Of a stretch of 48,487 nt of DNA, positions 38,851-47,647 are shown piece after piece. The translations under genes were made by a program, and so were the position numbers. This stretch comes from Candidatus Moranbacteria bacterium RIFCSPHIGHO2_01_FULL_55_24 (GTDB lineage: Bacteria; Patescibacteria; Paceibacteria; Moranbacterales; UBA1568). The notes beneath the pieces are model-generated. The model saw only the letters and a list, made by a program, of their open reading frames with translations, was not told where the DNA came from and ran no database searches. Each line of letters starts with the position of its first letter. Position 1 is the first letter of the stretch. The stretch spans positions 1 through 48,487 of the forward strand of contig MFRW01000004.1 in the NCBI GenBank assembly GCA_001786575.1, given 5' to 3'.

Positions 38851-39996
38851 TCAGGCGCGAGGCGTCTTCGGAGTCAATTTTTCGAAAAGAAGCGCCTCGG
38901 CTTTTTCCAAACTATCGGCAGGAAGCGACGCTATGAGCGTCTCGCCTTCGAGGTGCGCTTCGGGGAAAAGCGGGAGCGTAGAGCGCAGGAGTTCGCGCGA
39001 CTGGGCCTTGATGATCACGCGTACGGAAGCAGGAGTCTCGGGAGAAAGGAGGACAAAGAGCTGTCCGGAGGCATAGTTGCCCTTGATCTTCTCGAGGACG
39101 GCCGGCAGGTCATCGATGTGCGCACGCGCATGGACGAGGTCTTCGATCCCGACCAGCGACCAGATAAGGCGCAGTTCCTCGTTCCACTTCACTTGAGCCA
39201 TCGCCTTGCCCCAGAGCTTCAGGAGGTGGAGAGGCTGCGTCTTGTAGAGAGAGCGGACGATCTTCTGCTGGTCGGCGCCGTGCTGCATGAGGAGCGATGC
39301 GAGGTGCAGGGATTTCGGAGTCGTATTCTTTTTCTGGAAACTGTCCGTTGCGGTGATGATACCGGCAAGCAGGCTTTCGGCGACGCTTTCCGGGAGCGTT
39401 TCCGGAGCGAGGGAGAAGAAGATATCCGCGAGAATTTCTGCGGCGGAAGAGGCGGTGACGTCTACCAGGTTCAGCTGGCCGAAGAGCTCGTTATCGCTAT
39501 GGTTATCGATATTGATGATCGGCATCTCGTAGAAGATGTCCGCATTGTGCTCGAAGATGTTGCCGAGACGTTCCTTGTCGACCGCTCCGATGACGATAGC
39601 GAGGTCGAAGGTGAATTTCGCCGGAATGAAGGAGAAGTCGCGCGGATCGATGATGCCGTGTTCCGGAGTCAGGTAGATGCGGAGCTCTTCCGGGAGCGTC
39701 TCTGTCCGCACGTCGATGATCTTGTTGCGTTCAGTATTGAAAGAGAGGACGAAATCGCGCGCTCCGGTGATGGCGCCGCGCAGGTCGCGAGGATTGGCGA
39801 GAAAGGAAAGAGCCTCTTTGTCTTGGAGGAGGGTGTCTCCGGCGACGGTCACTTCTTTCTCTTTGGTTTCGAACCAGAGAGCGAGGGCGTAAGCGGTAGC
39901 GATGGCATCGGCCGAAGGGAAGGCTGGAAGCAGAACCAGCGGGCGTGAGGTCTTCTTGGAGAGTTCGTCAAACTGTTGGGCGGGCGTGAGGGACAT
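38851..39996 (-). CDS. DHH-superfamily protein with lost catalytic motifs
   Basis: 381 residues. The fold follows NrnA-type DHH proteins throughout, for example TASSAAEILADIFF and LLAGIITATDSFQKKNTTPKSL, but every metal-binding motif is altered. The HxxPDxD element reads AFPSADA, the DHH triad is D164-N165-H166, the later FDTGxF aspartate reads ITATDSF, and GGGGH is missing. Enzyme activity is therefore unlikely; a nucleotide-sensing or structural role is possible. It precedes pilB by 53 bp on the same strand. The intact relative at 2550-3509 is a useful comparison. Confidence 0.75.
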   Translation of the reverse strand: MSLTPAQQFDELSKKTSRPLVLLPAFPSADAIATAYALALWFETKEKEVTVAGDTLLQDKEALSFLANPRDLRGAITGARDFVLSFNTERNKIIDVRTETLPEELRIYLTPEHGIIDPRDFSFIPAKFTFDLAIVIGAVDKERLGNIFEHNADIFYEMPIINIDNHSDNELFGQLNLVDVTASSAAEILADIFFSLAPETLPESVAESLLAGIITATDSFQKKNTTPKSLHLASLLMQHGADQQKIVRSLYKTQPLHLLKLWGKAMAQVKWNEELRLIWSLVGIEDLVHARAHIDDLPAVLEKIKGNYASGQLFVLLSPETPASVRVIIKAQSRELLRSTLPLFPEAHLEGETLIASLPADSLEKAEALLFEKLTPKTPRA

Positions 39997-40117
39997 GGGG
40001 CAAGGGATTCAGAGGGATGTATTTGAAAGATAGTCAAAAGTAACAGATTGGAAGCAGGGTGTCAATTGCGGAAAAAAGCTCGCCAAAGGCGCTCACTCGC
40101 GCTACCATGGAGGCGCT

Positions 40118-40558
40118 ATGGAAAAAGAATTTTTTGCCAAAACGAAAGAAGAAACCCGGGATTTCGGCCGCAAGCTCGCTTTAGAGCTCGCTCCAGGGAC
40201 TTTCCTTGCCCTTTCCGGAGACCTCGGTGCCGGAAAGACCGCTTTGGCCCAGGGCATTCTGGAAGGTCTTGGCGCCAGCGGGCCTTATGTCAGTCCCACC
40301 TTCGTCATTATGAAAGAATACGCGCTTCCGGAACCGAGTCCGAAAGGAGTGAAGCGTGTCTACCATGCCGATGCATACCGGGTCGAAGCCAAGGATTTCG
40401 ATACGATCGGCTTTGCGGAATGGGGTTCTGATCCGGAGGGCTTGGTCATTCTCGAGTGGCCGGAACGTGTGAGCGCCCTTCTTCCCGCGGAACGCCTGAC
40501 CATAACCCTCTTGCACGAGCCCGATGCCGGAGAGGGAAGGCACATCAGCATCTCCTAG
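40118..40558 (+). CDS. tsaE: tRNA threonylcarbamoyladenosine biosynthesis ATPase TsaE
   Basis: 146 residues. TsaE works with TsaB and TsaD to make t6A37 in ANN-decoding tRNAs. P-loop SGDLGAGKTALAQGI (33-47), SPTFVIMKEY, the HADAYR element and ILEWPERV are family hallmarks. GGAGG lies 4 nt before the ATG. tsaB and tsaD are not in the window. polA follows after 45 bp with its own promoter. Confidence 0.94.
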   Translation: MEKEFFAKTKEETRDFGRKLALELAPGTFLALSGDLGAGKTALAQGILEGLGASGPYVSPTFVIMKEYALPEPSPKGVKRVYHADAYRVEAKDFDTIGFAEWGSDPEGLVILEWPERVSALLPAERLTITLLHEPDAGEGRHISIS

Positions 40559-40568
40559 AAGGCGCTTT

Positions 40569-40597
40569 TTGCCTTTAAAAAGCCAAAGAAGTATACT
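40569..40597 (+). promoter_or_regulatory. Promoter giving a leaderless polA mRNA
   Basis: TTGCCT (40569-40574), 17 bp, TATACT (40592-40597). The expected start at about 40604 coincides with the polA ATG. Confidence 0.55.
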
Positions 40598-40603
40598 AAA
40601 GGC

Positions 40604-43228
40604 ATGGAAAGAAAGAAGAAAACCATCGTGCTTTTGGACGGAAATGCGCTTATCCATCGGGCGTACCATGCTTTGCCGCCGCTCACGACCAAGAAGGGCG
40701 AATTGGTGAACGCCGTCTACGGATTCACGACGACCCTCCTTTCCGTTCTGGAGAAATTCAAGCCGGAGTACATCGCTGCCTCCTTCGATCTGGCCGGCCC
40801 CACCTTCCGCCATGAGCAGTACGAAGACTACAAAGCCACCCGCGTCAAAGCGCCGGATGACCTGTATGCCCAGATCCCTCGGGTGAAGGAAATCGTCCAG
40901 GCCTTCAATATCCCTATTTACGAGAAGGAAGGCTTTGAGGCGGATGATTGCGTGGGGGCGCTCGCTCGCCAAGCTTCCAAAGAAGGTGCAGAAGTGATCA
41001 TCGTGACGGGTGACAATGACGTCCTTCAGCTGGTGGACGATTCTGTGAAGGTTTTCACGATGCGCAAGGGCATCAAAGACACCGTTCTCTACGACGAGGC
41101 GCTCGTCGAAGAGAAATACGGCTTCAAGCCGGAGCAGATTCCGGATTACAAAGGTCTGGCGGGGGACAGTTCGGACAATATCCCCGGCGTGCGCGGGATC
41201 GGACCGAAGACCGCAAGCGACCTTTTGAAGAAATACGTGACGCTCGAGGGCATCTACAGTCACATCGATGAGATAAAGAGCAACGTCCAGGCCAAGCTCA
41301 TCCAAGACAAAGAGCAGGTGTTTCTTTCGAGGGAATTAGGGAGGATCGACACGGCGGCACCGGTAACGCTCCGTTTGCCGGACGCGCTCGCGCATGACTT
41401 CGACCGAGCCAAGCTCACAGCACTTCTTCAGGAGATGGAATTCTGGAGCCTCGTGAAGCGCTTGCCTGGCGGAGAAGGCGCGCTTCCAGCTACTAAAAAG
41501 AAAGAAGCGAAGAAAAAAGCGCAGCAGAAACGCGCCAAAACATTGGCAGAACCGGAAGCGATACGGACCTTCCTTTCCGCAAACGAGGGAAAGCTTGCCG
41601 CGGTCTTCGTTACGGCTGAAACAGGATCGCTTTTCGGACATCGCCCGAGCGGTATCGACGTAGCCTTTTCCGAGAGGGGCTCGACCACTCTGGAATGGAA
41701 CGAGAAGACGAAGCCGGCCATCAAGGCGTTCTTGGAGGATGAAAAGATCGCCAAAACGGTGTATGACGAAAAGACCCTCCTCCACATGCTGGCGCCGGAA
41801 GAAACGGGCCTTGCCGGAATCTCATCCGATATCATGATAGCGGCCTATCTCTTGAATTCCGGAGGCAATGTAGAGCTCCCGTACCTCGCCCTCTCCGAAC
41901 TCGGGGAAGAAGAGATCGCGTTTCCCGCTGTCACGCTCTTCCGCCTCCACGAGCAGTTCGAAAAAAAGCTCCGCGACGTGAGCAAGACCCAGAAGAAGGG
42001 GCGGACGCTTGAGGACGTATTCCGCAATATCGAGATGCCGCTCATCCCCATTCTTTACGGGATGGAAAAAGAGGGCATCTATCTCAACACGGAGAAATTC
42101 CGCGCGCTTTCCGAAGAGCTCGGCAAAGAATTGGAAACCCTCGAGAAAGACATCTACAAGTTCGCCGGCAAGGAGTTCAATATCAATTCGCCCAAGCAGC
42201 TCTCGGAAATCCTCTTCACCGACCTCAAGATTCCGACCACGAATATCAAGAGAACCAAGACCGGAATCTCGACGGCTTCGAGCGAACTGGCGAAACTCCA
42301 GGAGTATCCGATTATCCAGAAGATCGAGAGCTATCGCGAACTTTTCAAATTGAAAACGACCTATCTCGATGCCTTGCCGCTCCTGGTCGATAAGGATTCG
42401 CGCCTCCATACGACATTCCAGCAGGCGGTCGCGGCGACTGGCCGGCTCTCTTCGACCGAGCCTAATCTCCAGAACATTCCTGCACGCAATTCCTGGAGCG
42501 AGCGCATCAGAAGCGCTTTCGAGGCGGGAAAGGGGAAAGTTCTCGTCGGAGCGGACTATTCGCAGATCGAGCTCCGCATTATGGCGCATATGTGCGGGGA
42601 CAAGGCGTTGGTGGAAGCGTTCCACAAGGGAGAGGATGTGCACCGGACGACCGCTGCCGTGGTATTCAAAGTGAAGCCGGAAGAAGTCACTCCTGATATG
42701 CGCCGCAAGGCCAAAGTGTTCAACTTCGGGCTCATGTACGGCATGGGATCCTACGGGCTGTCCCAAGCAGCAGAGATCACCCCGCAAGAAGCGGCAGAAT
42801 TCATCAACGCGTATTTCAAGAAGTTTTCCGGCGTGAAGAAATTCATGGAGCGCTTGAAGGAAGAGGCGCGCGAGAAACTTTTCGTCGAGACGGAGCTAGG
42901 ACGCCGCCGCTATATCCCGGAAATCCAAAGCGGCAATTTCCAAGTGGTGCGCTCCGCGGAACGCATGGCGATCAACATGCCGATCCAGGGCATGGAGGCG
43001 GACATCGTCAAGCTCGGTATGATCGCAGTCGACGCGCTCATCAAGGAACGCTTCTCGGAAAGCGTCCGCATGGTGCTCCAGGTGCATGACGAACTCATCT
43101 TCGAAGCGGAAGAAGCGGTGGGTGAGGAATTCGCCAAAGAAGTGAAGCGTGTTATGGAAGAGGTGTACACGCTCTCTGTGCCGCTCATCGCGGAAGTCTA
43201 CACCGGAAAGGACTGGGGAGAGATTTAA
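40604..43228 (+). CDS. polA: DNA polymerase I
   Basis: 874 residues. 5'-3' exonuclease domain (1-290: LLDGNALIHRAYHALPP, FEADDCVGALA, VTGDNDVLQL, GDSSDNIPGV), a middle 3'-5' exonuclease-like domain (about 300-440), and the polymerase domain with motif A GADYSQIELRIMAH, motif B RRKAKVFNFGLMYGMGSYGL and motif C LQVHDELIFEA. In the middle domain the usual FDTET start reads FVTAET and other acidic residues are missing, so proofreading is probably absent. It fills repair gaps and removes RNA primers. No ribosome site is seen, consistent with a leaderless message. Confidence 0.96.
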   Translation: MERKKKTIVLLDGNALIHRAYHALPPLTTKKGELVNAVYGFTTTLLSVLEKFKPEYIAASFDLAGPTFRHEQYEDYKATRVKAPDDLYAQIPRVKEIVQAFNIPIYEKEGFEADDCVGALARQASKEGAEVIIVTGDNDVLQLVDDSVKVFTMRKGIKDTVLYDEALVEEKYGFKPEQIPDYKGLAGDSSDNIPGVRGIGPKTASDLLKKYVTLEGIYSHIDEIKSNVQAKLIQDKEQVFLSRELGRIDTAAPVTLRLPDALAHDFDRAKLTALLQEMEFWSLVKRLPGGEGALPATKKKEAKKKAQQKRAKTLAEPEAIRTFLSANEGKLAAVFVTAETGSLFGHRPSGIDVAFSERGSTTLEWNEKTKPAIKAFLEDEKIAKTVYDEKTLLHMLAPEETGLAGISSDIMIAAYLLNSGGNVELPYLALSELGEEEIAFPAVTLFRLHEQFEKKLRDVSKTQKKGRTLEDVFRNIEMPLIPILYGMEKEGIYLNTEKFRALSEELGKELETLEKDIYKFAGKEFNINSPKQLSEILFTDLKIPTTNIKRTKTGISTASSELAKLQEYPIIQKIESYRELFKLKTTYLDALPLLVDKDSRLHTTFQQAVAATGRLSSTEPNLQNIPARNSWSERIRSAFEAGKGKVLVGADYSQIELRIMAHMCGDKALVEAFHKGEDVHRTTAAVVFKVKPEEVTPDMRRKAKVFNFGLMYGMGSYGLSQAAEITPQEAAEFINAYFKKFSGVKKFMERLKEEAREKLFVETELGRRRYIPEIQSGNFQVVRSAERMAINMPIQGMEADIVKLGMIAVDALIKERFSESVRMVLQVHDELIFEAEEAVGEEFAKEVKRVMEEVYTLSVPLIAEVYTGKDWGEI

Positions 43229-43246
43229 TTGTTTTAAAGAAAAAAT

Positions 43247-44107
43247 ATGGGATTTGAAGATAATTTTCTGGCTGGGCTGGATAGAAAAAAGGAAAGCAAG
43301 GATTTCTTGCATCCGAATATCGAAAAGGCGCACAGAAGAACAGAGGAGATATTCAAGAAAGAGGCTATCCAATTGGATGAGTTCATCGATCCTTATCCTG
43401 AAGACCAGGTCAGTGCAGATAAGTCTAAGGCCGCGGATCTGAAAAAGAAATTTGAGACGAATGAACCTCATAAGAAATATGCAGATGTCATGGAAGGGGT
43501 AATCTATCGGCAGATAGGCAGAAGCGGATGGTTTGGAGAAAAAGCGCAGGCAATCAAAACTTCTCTCTATGATGATTACATCAACGGAATTGACCTGATG
43601 GTGGAGTTTGAAGAAGAATCCCGCGCCTTCCGACATTTGGGCTTGGCTATTGATGTGACATTCAGCGCGGATAGGAATTCAGGCACTCTCGATAAAAAAT
43701 TCGACCGCATTAAAAAAGAAATGGACGAAGGACATCTTGCTCAAGTAAAATATTTCAAGTCGAAGAATTCCCGTATGAAAGGGGTTTTCGAGAATCTGCC
43801 TCGGGTGGTGGTAGGGATGGAAAGGACTAAGGTGATGGAACTAGCCGCTATTTGGCTCAATGAGGACCGACATGCGGAATTTTTGAAACATCCAGCACAA
43901 AGAATGATTCTAGAGCAGGTCCTTGTTCAACTGATTGCTTTTTCGCGATATGCCAAAGAATGCGGCCATGATCATATAGCCAAAATCTTGAGTGATGAAA
44001 TCCCTCTTATCAAAGGTATCTTAGAAGAGAAGAATGATATTCATATGGGAGATATGAAATTCGACCAGGTCCATCGCGATATTATCAGCCGGGCGAACGG
44101 TTTCTGA
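43247..44107 (+). CDS. Hypothetical protein, nuclease-like core, between polA and mutM
   Basis: 286 residues, no named family recognised. The block SLYDDYINGIDLMVEFEEE, then HLGLAIDVTFS and DKKFDRIKKEM, has the strand-acid-strand-acid order of PD-(D/E)XK-like nucleases (candidates D in GIDLMVEF and D in AIDVTF, with K in KKFDRIKK). No membrane segment or signal peptide. It is AT-richer than polA and mutM, and follows polA after 18 bp and precedes mutM by 13 bp, so it is part of a repair operon by position. Catalysis is inference. Confidence 0.6.
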   Translation: MGFEDNFLAGLDRKKESKDFLHPNIEKAHRRTEEIFKKEAIQLDEFIDPYPEDQVSADKSKAADLKKKFETNEPHKKYADVMEGVIYRQIGRSGWFGEKAQAIKTSLYDDYINGIDLMVEFEEESRAFRHLGLAIDVTFSADRNSGTLDKKFDRIKKEMDEGHLAQVKYFKSKNSRMKGVFENLPRVVVGMERTKVMELAAIWLNEDRHAEFLKHPAQRMILEQVLVQLIAFSRYAKECGHDHIAKILSDEIPLIKGILEEKNDIHMGDMKFDQVHRDIISRANGF

Positions 44108-44120
44108 TACTGGTGAGAGT

Positions 44121-44972
44121 ATGCCTGAACTTCCAGAAGTACAGACGGTCGTCGTCCAACTCGACCGGAAAATCACCGGGAAAACCATCCGTTCCTTCTG
44201 GAGCGATTGGGGGAAGAAAATCTATTCTTCCAAGACGACCTTTGCGAAGAAGATCAAAGGTGCCGCTGTTCTCGGCGTGCGGCGTTTCGGCAAGCACATC
44301 GTGATCGATCTCGACAACGGCTACTCTATCGTCGCGCATCTCAAGATGACCGGGCACTTCCTGTACAAGACAGAGGAGAACCGCGATGACAAGGCGTTCA
44401 CAGAAGACCCGATAAACGGATACATCCATCACATCATCACGTTTTCCGACGGTGCGACGCTCGAGTTTTCCGATATGCGCAAGTTCGGCTGGCTGCGAGC
44501 GGTAGAGACCGGAGAAGCGGAAATGCTCTCCAGCATCATGACGCTGGGCATCGATGCGCTTTCTCCGAAGCTCACGCAGGATGTCTTCAAGGGACTGCTT
44601 CTGGCGAGGAGTTCCCGGCCGATCGGGGCGGTCCTCCTGGAACAGCACCTGATTGCCGGCATCGGGAATATTTATCGGAGCGAAGCGCTCTTTCTCGCGG
44701 GCATCCTTCCTATGCGCAGGATCGCGGATATCAAGCCGAGCGAATGGCCGAAAATCCTCCCGGCTATCAAGAAAGTCTTGCGCCATGCCGTAAGGCTCCA
44801 CGGGACGAGCGACGGCGATTTCCGTGATACGGATGGTCTGCCGGGACGCTTCCAGCGGACACTCTTCGTCTATCGCCGACAGGGAGAACCATGCAAGAAA
44901 TGTGGTACAATAATCGTACGTAAAAAAATGGGACAGCGGAGCGTCTTCTATTGCTCAAGCTGCCAAAAATAA
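44121..44972 (+). CDS. mutM: Formamidopyrimidine-DNA glycosylase
   Basis: 283 residues. It excises 8-oxoguanine and FapyG and nicks the abasic site. The N-terminal PELPEV has the catalytic proline (after Met removal) and glutamate; RRFGKHIVIDL holds the lysine; LLEQHLIAGIGNIYRSEALF is the helix-two-turns-helix; CKKC and CSSC form the zinc finger at the C-terminus. Follows the unknown nuclease-like gene by 13 bp. Confidence 0.95.
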   Translation: MPELPEVQTVVVQLDRKITGKTIRSFWSDWGKKIYSSKTTFAKKIKGAAVLGVRRFGKHIVIDLDNGYSIVAHLKMTGHFLYKTEENRDDKAFTEDPINGYIHHIITFSDGATLEFSDMRKFGWLRAVETGEAEMLSSIMTLGIDALSPKLTQDVFKGLLLARSSRPIGAVLLEQHLIAGIGNIYRSEALFLAGILPMRRIADIKPSEWPKILPAIKKVLRHAVRLHGTSDGDFRDTDGLPGRFQRTLFVYRRQGEPCKKCGTIIVRKKMGQRSVFYCSSCQK

Positions 44973-44984
44973 CACTTTTACCAT

Positions 44985-46109
44985 ATGAGTAATAAACAAA
45001 AGGTTGTCATTCTGCTGGTCGCTCTGGTGATTGCCGGGCTCGCCAGCTATTTTTTCTTCTGGAAGAAAGAGGCTCGCCAGCCGATCGAACTCGAGAAAAA
45101 GGGGCTGCCAGTCCAGACCGGACCTCTGAATGAAGGGAACATCAGCCCGATTTCCGGACTCCCGTGCGATAACTGGAACCGCCGCTCTATAGCGGTGATG
45201 CAGCCGGGAGACGTGACAGCGCGTCCGGCAGCCGGATTCGGAGCGGCGGATATGGTGATAGAGATGCCGGTCATTACGGCGTCCATCACGCGCCTCATGG
45301 GAATCTATATCTGCAATACCCCGCCGGAAGTCGGCTCGATGCGGAGCGCGCGCCATGACTTCATCCATCTTGCCAAGGGTCTCGACGCCATCTTCGTCTC
45401 ATGGGGACGCTCGGAATCGCATTCCGAGACCGATCCGGTCGGTCTTGCCAAGGGCATCCTCGACCGCAACGAAGTGGAGAACATCAACTGCAATGGCGAT
45501 GCGGGAAAATCCGCGAATGCCTGCCCGGTGAATCCCTGCTTCCGCAAGGAGGGGATGGCTCGCGGCGTGGACAGCGGCTACGGCAAACCGGCTGACTTCC
45601 TGGCCTGCGCCCAAAACTTCGGTTACCGCATGGAGAACAAATTCGTCGGATACAAACACGCCGCAGAAGCGCCAGTAGAGAACCGCGCCAAGGGCGGACA
45701 CTTGCGTGTCGCCTTCGCAGGCCCGTTCGCGGCGGAATATGATTACGATCAGGAGAGCAATAGCTACAAGCGCATCTGGGGCAATGTGGCGGATGTAGAT
45801 CGGAATACCAACGAACGTCTCGCGCCGAAAAACGTCGTCGTGATTATGGCTCAATCGGAACAGATCGAAGGGCAGTACAACAACCTGCAGCTGGGCGACC
45901 CGTGGTATGACCACACCGACAGCGGCGATGCGTTCTACTATATGAACGGGCAGGAAATCCGCGGTACCTGGAAGAAGGACAAGTCGAGTATCGACAGCAA
46001 GCTCTTCTTCCTCGACGAGTCGGGCAACGAGATCGCTTTCGTCCCGGGCCAGATCTGGGTCGAGGTGCTCGAGCCGGGCCAGAGCCTCCGATGGGTTCCT
46101 GTAAACTAG
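44985..46109 (+). CDS. DUF3048-family membrane-anchored protein
   Basis: 374 residues. One N-terminal membrane helix (about 8-26) and a large outer domain. The block ARPAAGFGAADMVIEMPVITASITRLMGIY and GSMRSARHDFIHLAKGLDAIFVSWGRS follows the DUF3048 (YerB-like) pattern, with the typical RSAR element. Compared with Firmicute YerB, an insertion with cysteines (NCNGDAGKSANACPVNPC) is seen near residue 175. Function of the family is unknown; a cell-surface location is expected. It starts 12 bp after mutM and ends before a terminator. Confidence 0.82.
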   Translation: MSNKQKVVILLVALVIAGLASYFFFWKKEARQPIELEKKGLPVQTGPLNEGNISPISGLPCDNWNRRSIAVMQPGDVTARPAAGFGAADMVIEMPVITASITRLMGIYICNTPPEVGSMRSARHDFIHLAKGLDAIFVSWGRSESHSETDPVGLAKGILDRNEVENINCNGDAGKSANACPVNPCFRKEGMARGVDSGYGKPADFLACAQNFGYRMENKFVGYKHAAEAPVENRAKGGHLRVAFAGPFAAEYDYDQESNSYKRIWGNVADVDRNTNERLAPKNVVVIMAQSEQIEGQYNNLQLGDPWYDHTDSGDAFYYMNGQEIRGTWKKDKSSIDSKLFFLDESGNEIAFVPGQIWVEVLEPGQSLRWVPVN

Positions 46110-46129
46110 CCAAGAGCACATCATTGAGA

Positions 46130-46156
46130 AAAACAGCCCGGGCCTCGGGCTGTTTT
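46130..46156 (+). terminator. Terminator of the polA-mutM-DUF3048 series
   Basis: AAAACAGCCCG/CGGGCTGTTTT stem with a 5-nt loop and a short T-tract. Confidence 0.85.
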
Positions 46157-46164
46157 GCTATACT
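46156..46164 (+). promoter_or_regulatory. Extended -10 promoter of holA
   Basis: TGC-TATACT right after the terminator; no -35. Start near 46171, leader about 37 nt. Confidence 0.55.
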
Positions 46165-46207
46165 AGGGGACTGGAGAGAGATTTGAATTTTCTAGAATCC
46201 GTACCAT

Positions 46208-47170
46208 ATGATCCGTTTCATTTCCGGCAACGATCTTTTCCTGCTTGGCCGGCGGCGCCGCGAGCTCCAAGAGGCTTTTCTCGCATCTTCTCCGGAAGCC
46301 GAGCTGTTCGTGTTCGATTTCGAGGATCAGGGCAGACCGGAGGATGTGAACCGTTTTTTTCAGGCGTGCGAGGCAGGGCTCTTCGCGGCTCCGAAAATGC
46401 TCATAGCGTTCCATCCGCTTGCGCTTGCGGCGGAAGCGGGCGAGCGTCTGGAAAAATTTCTGGAGACGGCGGCTCTCACGGAACGGGACGACGTGACGCT
46501 TCTTTTCATCGAACCGGGGAATCCCAAGAAGAGCGATCCGCTCATGAAGTGGTTCGCGAAGCATGCGCAAAGCGAAGTCCTCGCAGCGCTTGAAGAACGC
46601 GGACAGGAGAAGCTGGTTTTAGAAGAGCTCGCGCGCCTCGGATCCGGCGCACGCTTCTCTCGCGAAGGACTCCGGCTCTTCTTGGCGCGGGCAGGGAAGG
46701 ATACGGCGAACCTGTGTACGGAACTGGAGAAGCTGGCGCTGTATCGGGCAGGCGAAGAAATCCGCCCGGCAGATGTAGAGCTCATGGTCGGAAGCGATAA
46801 GGAAGACACTGTGTTCCAGGCACTCGATGCCCTCGCGCGCGGCGATCGGGGCACGGCGCTTCTCTTGTTCCGCAACGCAGCGGAAAACAAAGAAGGGGTA
46901 TTGCCGCTCCTCGCGCTCTGCGCCTGGCAGCTCCGGCAGTTCATGATGGTGCGTGAAGCCTCCGACAGTGGACTGCGGGAGAGCGGCCAGATAGCGAAGC
47001 AGACCGGGATCTCGCCATTCGTGGCGGGCAAAGCGCTTCGGGTGACGGGGGAGTTTCCGCTGGCGCGGACCCGGCGCGGACTCCGGATGCTGGCGGAAGC
47101 GGATCAGGAAATCAAGCGAGGCGATACCGATAGCCTGCTCGCACTCGATCTCTTTATCTCGCGCCTCTGA
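46208..47170 (+). CDS. holA: DNA polymerase III delta subunit
   Basis: 320 residues. Delta opens the beta clamp in the clamp loader. It shows the family layout: an N-terminal domain with LFVFDFED and VNRFFQACEAGLFAAPKMLIA, VTLLFIEPGNPKKSDPLMKWF, then the lid and collar with DTANLCTELEKLALYRAGEEIRPADVELMVG and the C-terminal ALDLFISRL. The start context is CCATATG with no ribosome site. It has its own promoter and terminator. Confidence 0.9.
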   Translation: MIRFISGNDLFLLGRRRRELQEAFLASSPEAELFVFDFEDQGRPEDVNRFFQACEAGLFAAPKMLIAFHPLALAAEAGERLEKFLETAALTERDDVTLLFIEPGNPKKSDPLMKWFAKHAQSEVLAALEERGQEKLVLEELARLGSGARFSREGLRLFLARAGKDTANLCTELEKLALYRAGEEIRPADVELMVGSDKEDTVFQALDALARGDRGTALLLFRNAAENKEGVLPLLALCAWQLRQFMMVREASDSGLRESGQIAKQTGISPFVAGKALRVTGEFPLARTRRGLRMLAEADQEIKRGDTDSLLALDLFISRL

Positions 47171-47177
47171 AAAACCA

Positions 47178-47212
47178 AAAACCCTCTCCGGAAAGAGAGG
47201 GTTTTATTTTTT
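47178..47212 (+). terminator. Bidirectional terminator between holA and rpsT
   Basis: AAAACCCTCTC/GAGAGGGTTTT stem, 6-nt loop, then ATTTTTT. Serves convergent holA (plus) and rpsT (minus). Confidence 0.9.
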
Positions 47213-47230
47213 CGGTAAGGTGCGCCAGGA

Positions 47231-47500
47231 TTATTTCTGGGCCGCCTTTTTGACGAGAGCGTTCAGGCGGGACTTCTTGCGGGCAGCGGTATTCTTCTTG
47301 ATGATCTTCTTCTGGGCTGCCTTGTCGATAGCCTTCTGGGCTTTCTTGAACAGATCTTTGGCTTCGGAGAGGTTTCCGGCCTGGGCCGCCTCCCGGGTCT
47401 TGCGCACAGCGCTCTTGAGCACGCCCTTTACGATCTTGTTCTGGGCCGTCCGGCGCGCAGTCTGGCGCATGTACTTCTCGGCTGACTTCTTGATTGGCAT
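47231..47500 (-). CDS. rpsT: 30S ribosomal protein S20
   Basis: 89 residues, basic and helical throughout. Begins MPIKKSAEKYMRQTARRTAQN and contains KKNTAARKKSRL near the end, both typical of S20, which binds 16S rRNA early in assembly. Its own promoter lies at 47559-47587 on the minus strand. Confidence 0.95.
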   Translation of the reverse strand: MPIKKSAEKYMRQTARRTAQNKIVKGVLKSAVRKTREAAQAGNLSEAKDLFKKAQKAIDKAAQKKIIKKNTAARKKSRLNALVKKAAQK

Positions 47501-47558
47501 ATCAATGCGATAATTTAGTGGCTAAATAACACGACGAACATGGATTTGAGACATACCC

Positions 47559-47587
47559 TTTCTACCATGCTTCACCTGTCTTGACAA
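47559..47587 (-). promoter_or_regulatory. Promoter of rpsT
   Basis: Minus strand TTGTCA (47587-47582), 17 bp, TAGAAA (47564-47559). Leader about 50 nt. Confidence 0.55.
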
Positions 47588-47617
47588 GACGCGACTTTTT
47601 CCGCGGGAATGCCCGCG

Positions 47618-47626
47618 TGTTACAAT
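47618..47626 (+). promoter_or_regulatory. Extended -10 promoter of ruvA
   Basis: TGT-TACAAT. The start near 47633 is downstream of an in-frame ATG at 47609, which supports the start codon at 47648. Confidence 0.55.
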
Positions 47627-47647
47627 GGGACGGAACGGAAAAACATT

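Noticed and set aside
40181..41305. Minus-strand open frame across tsaE and polA
   Set aside because: It runs opposite two well-supported genes and has no family features.
47581..47626. TTGACA at 47581 as the -35 of ruvA
   Set aside because: It is 34 bp from TACAAT, far too long; the reverse strand use for rpsT and an extended -10 for ruvA fit better.
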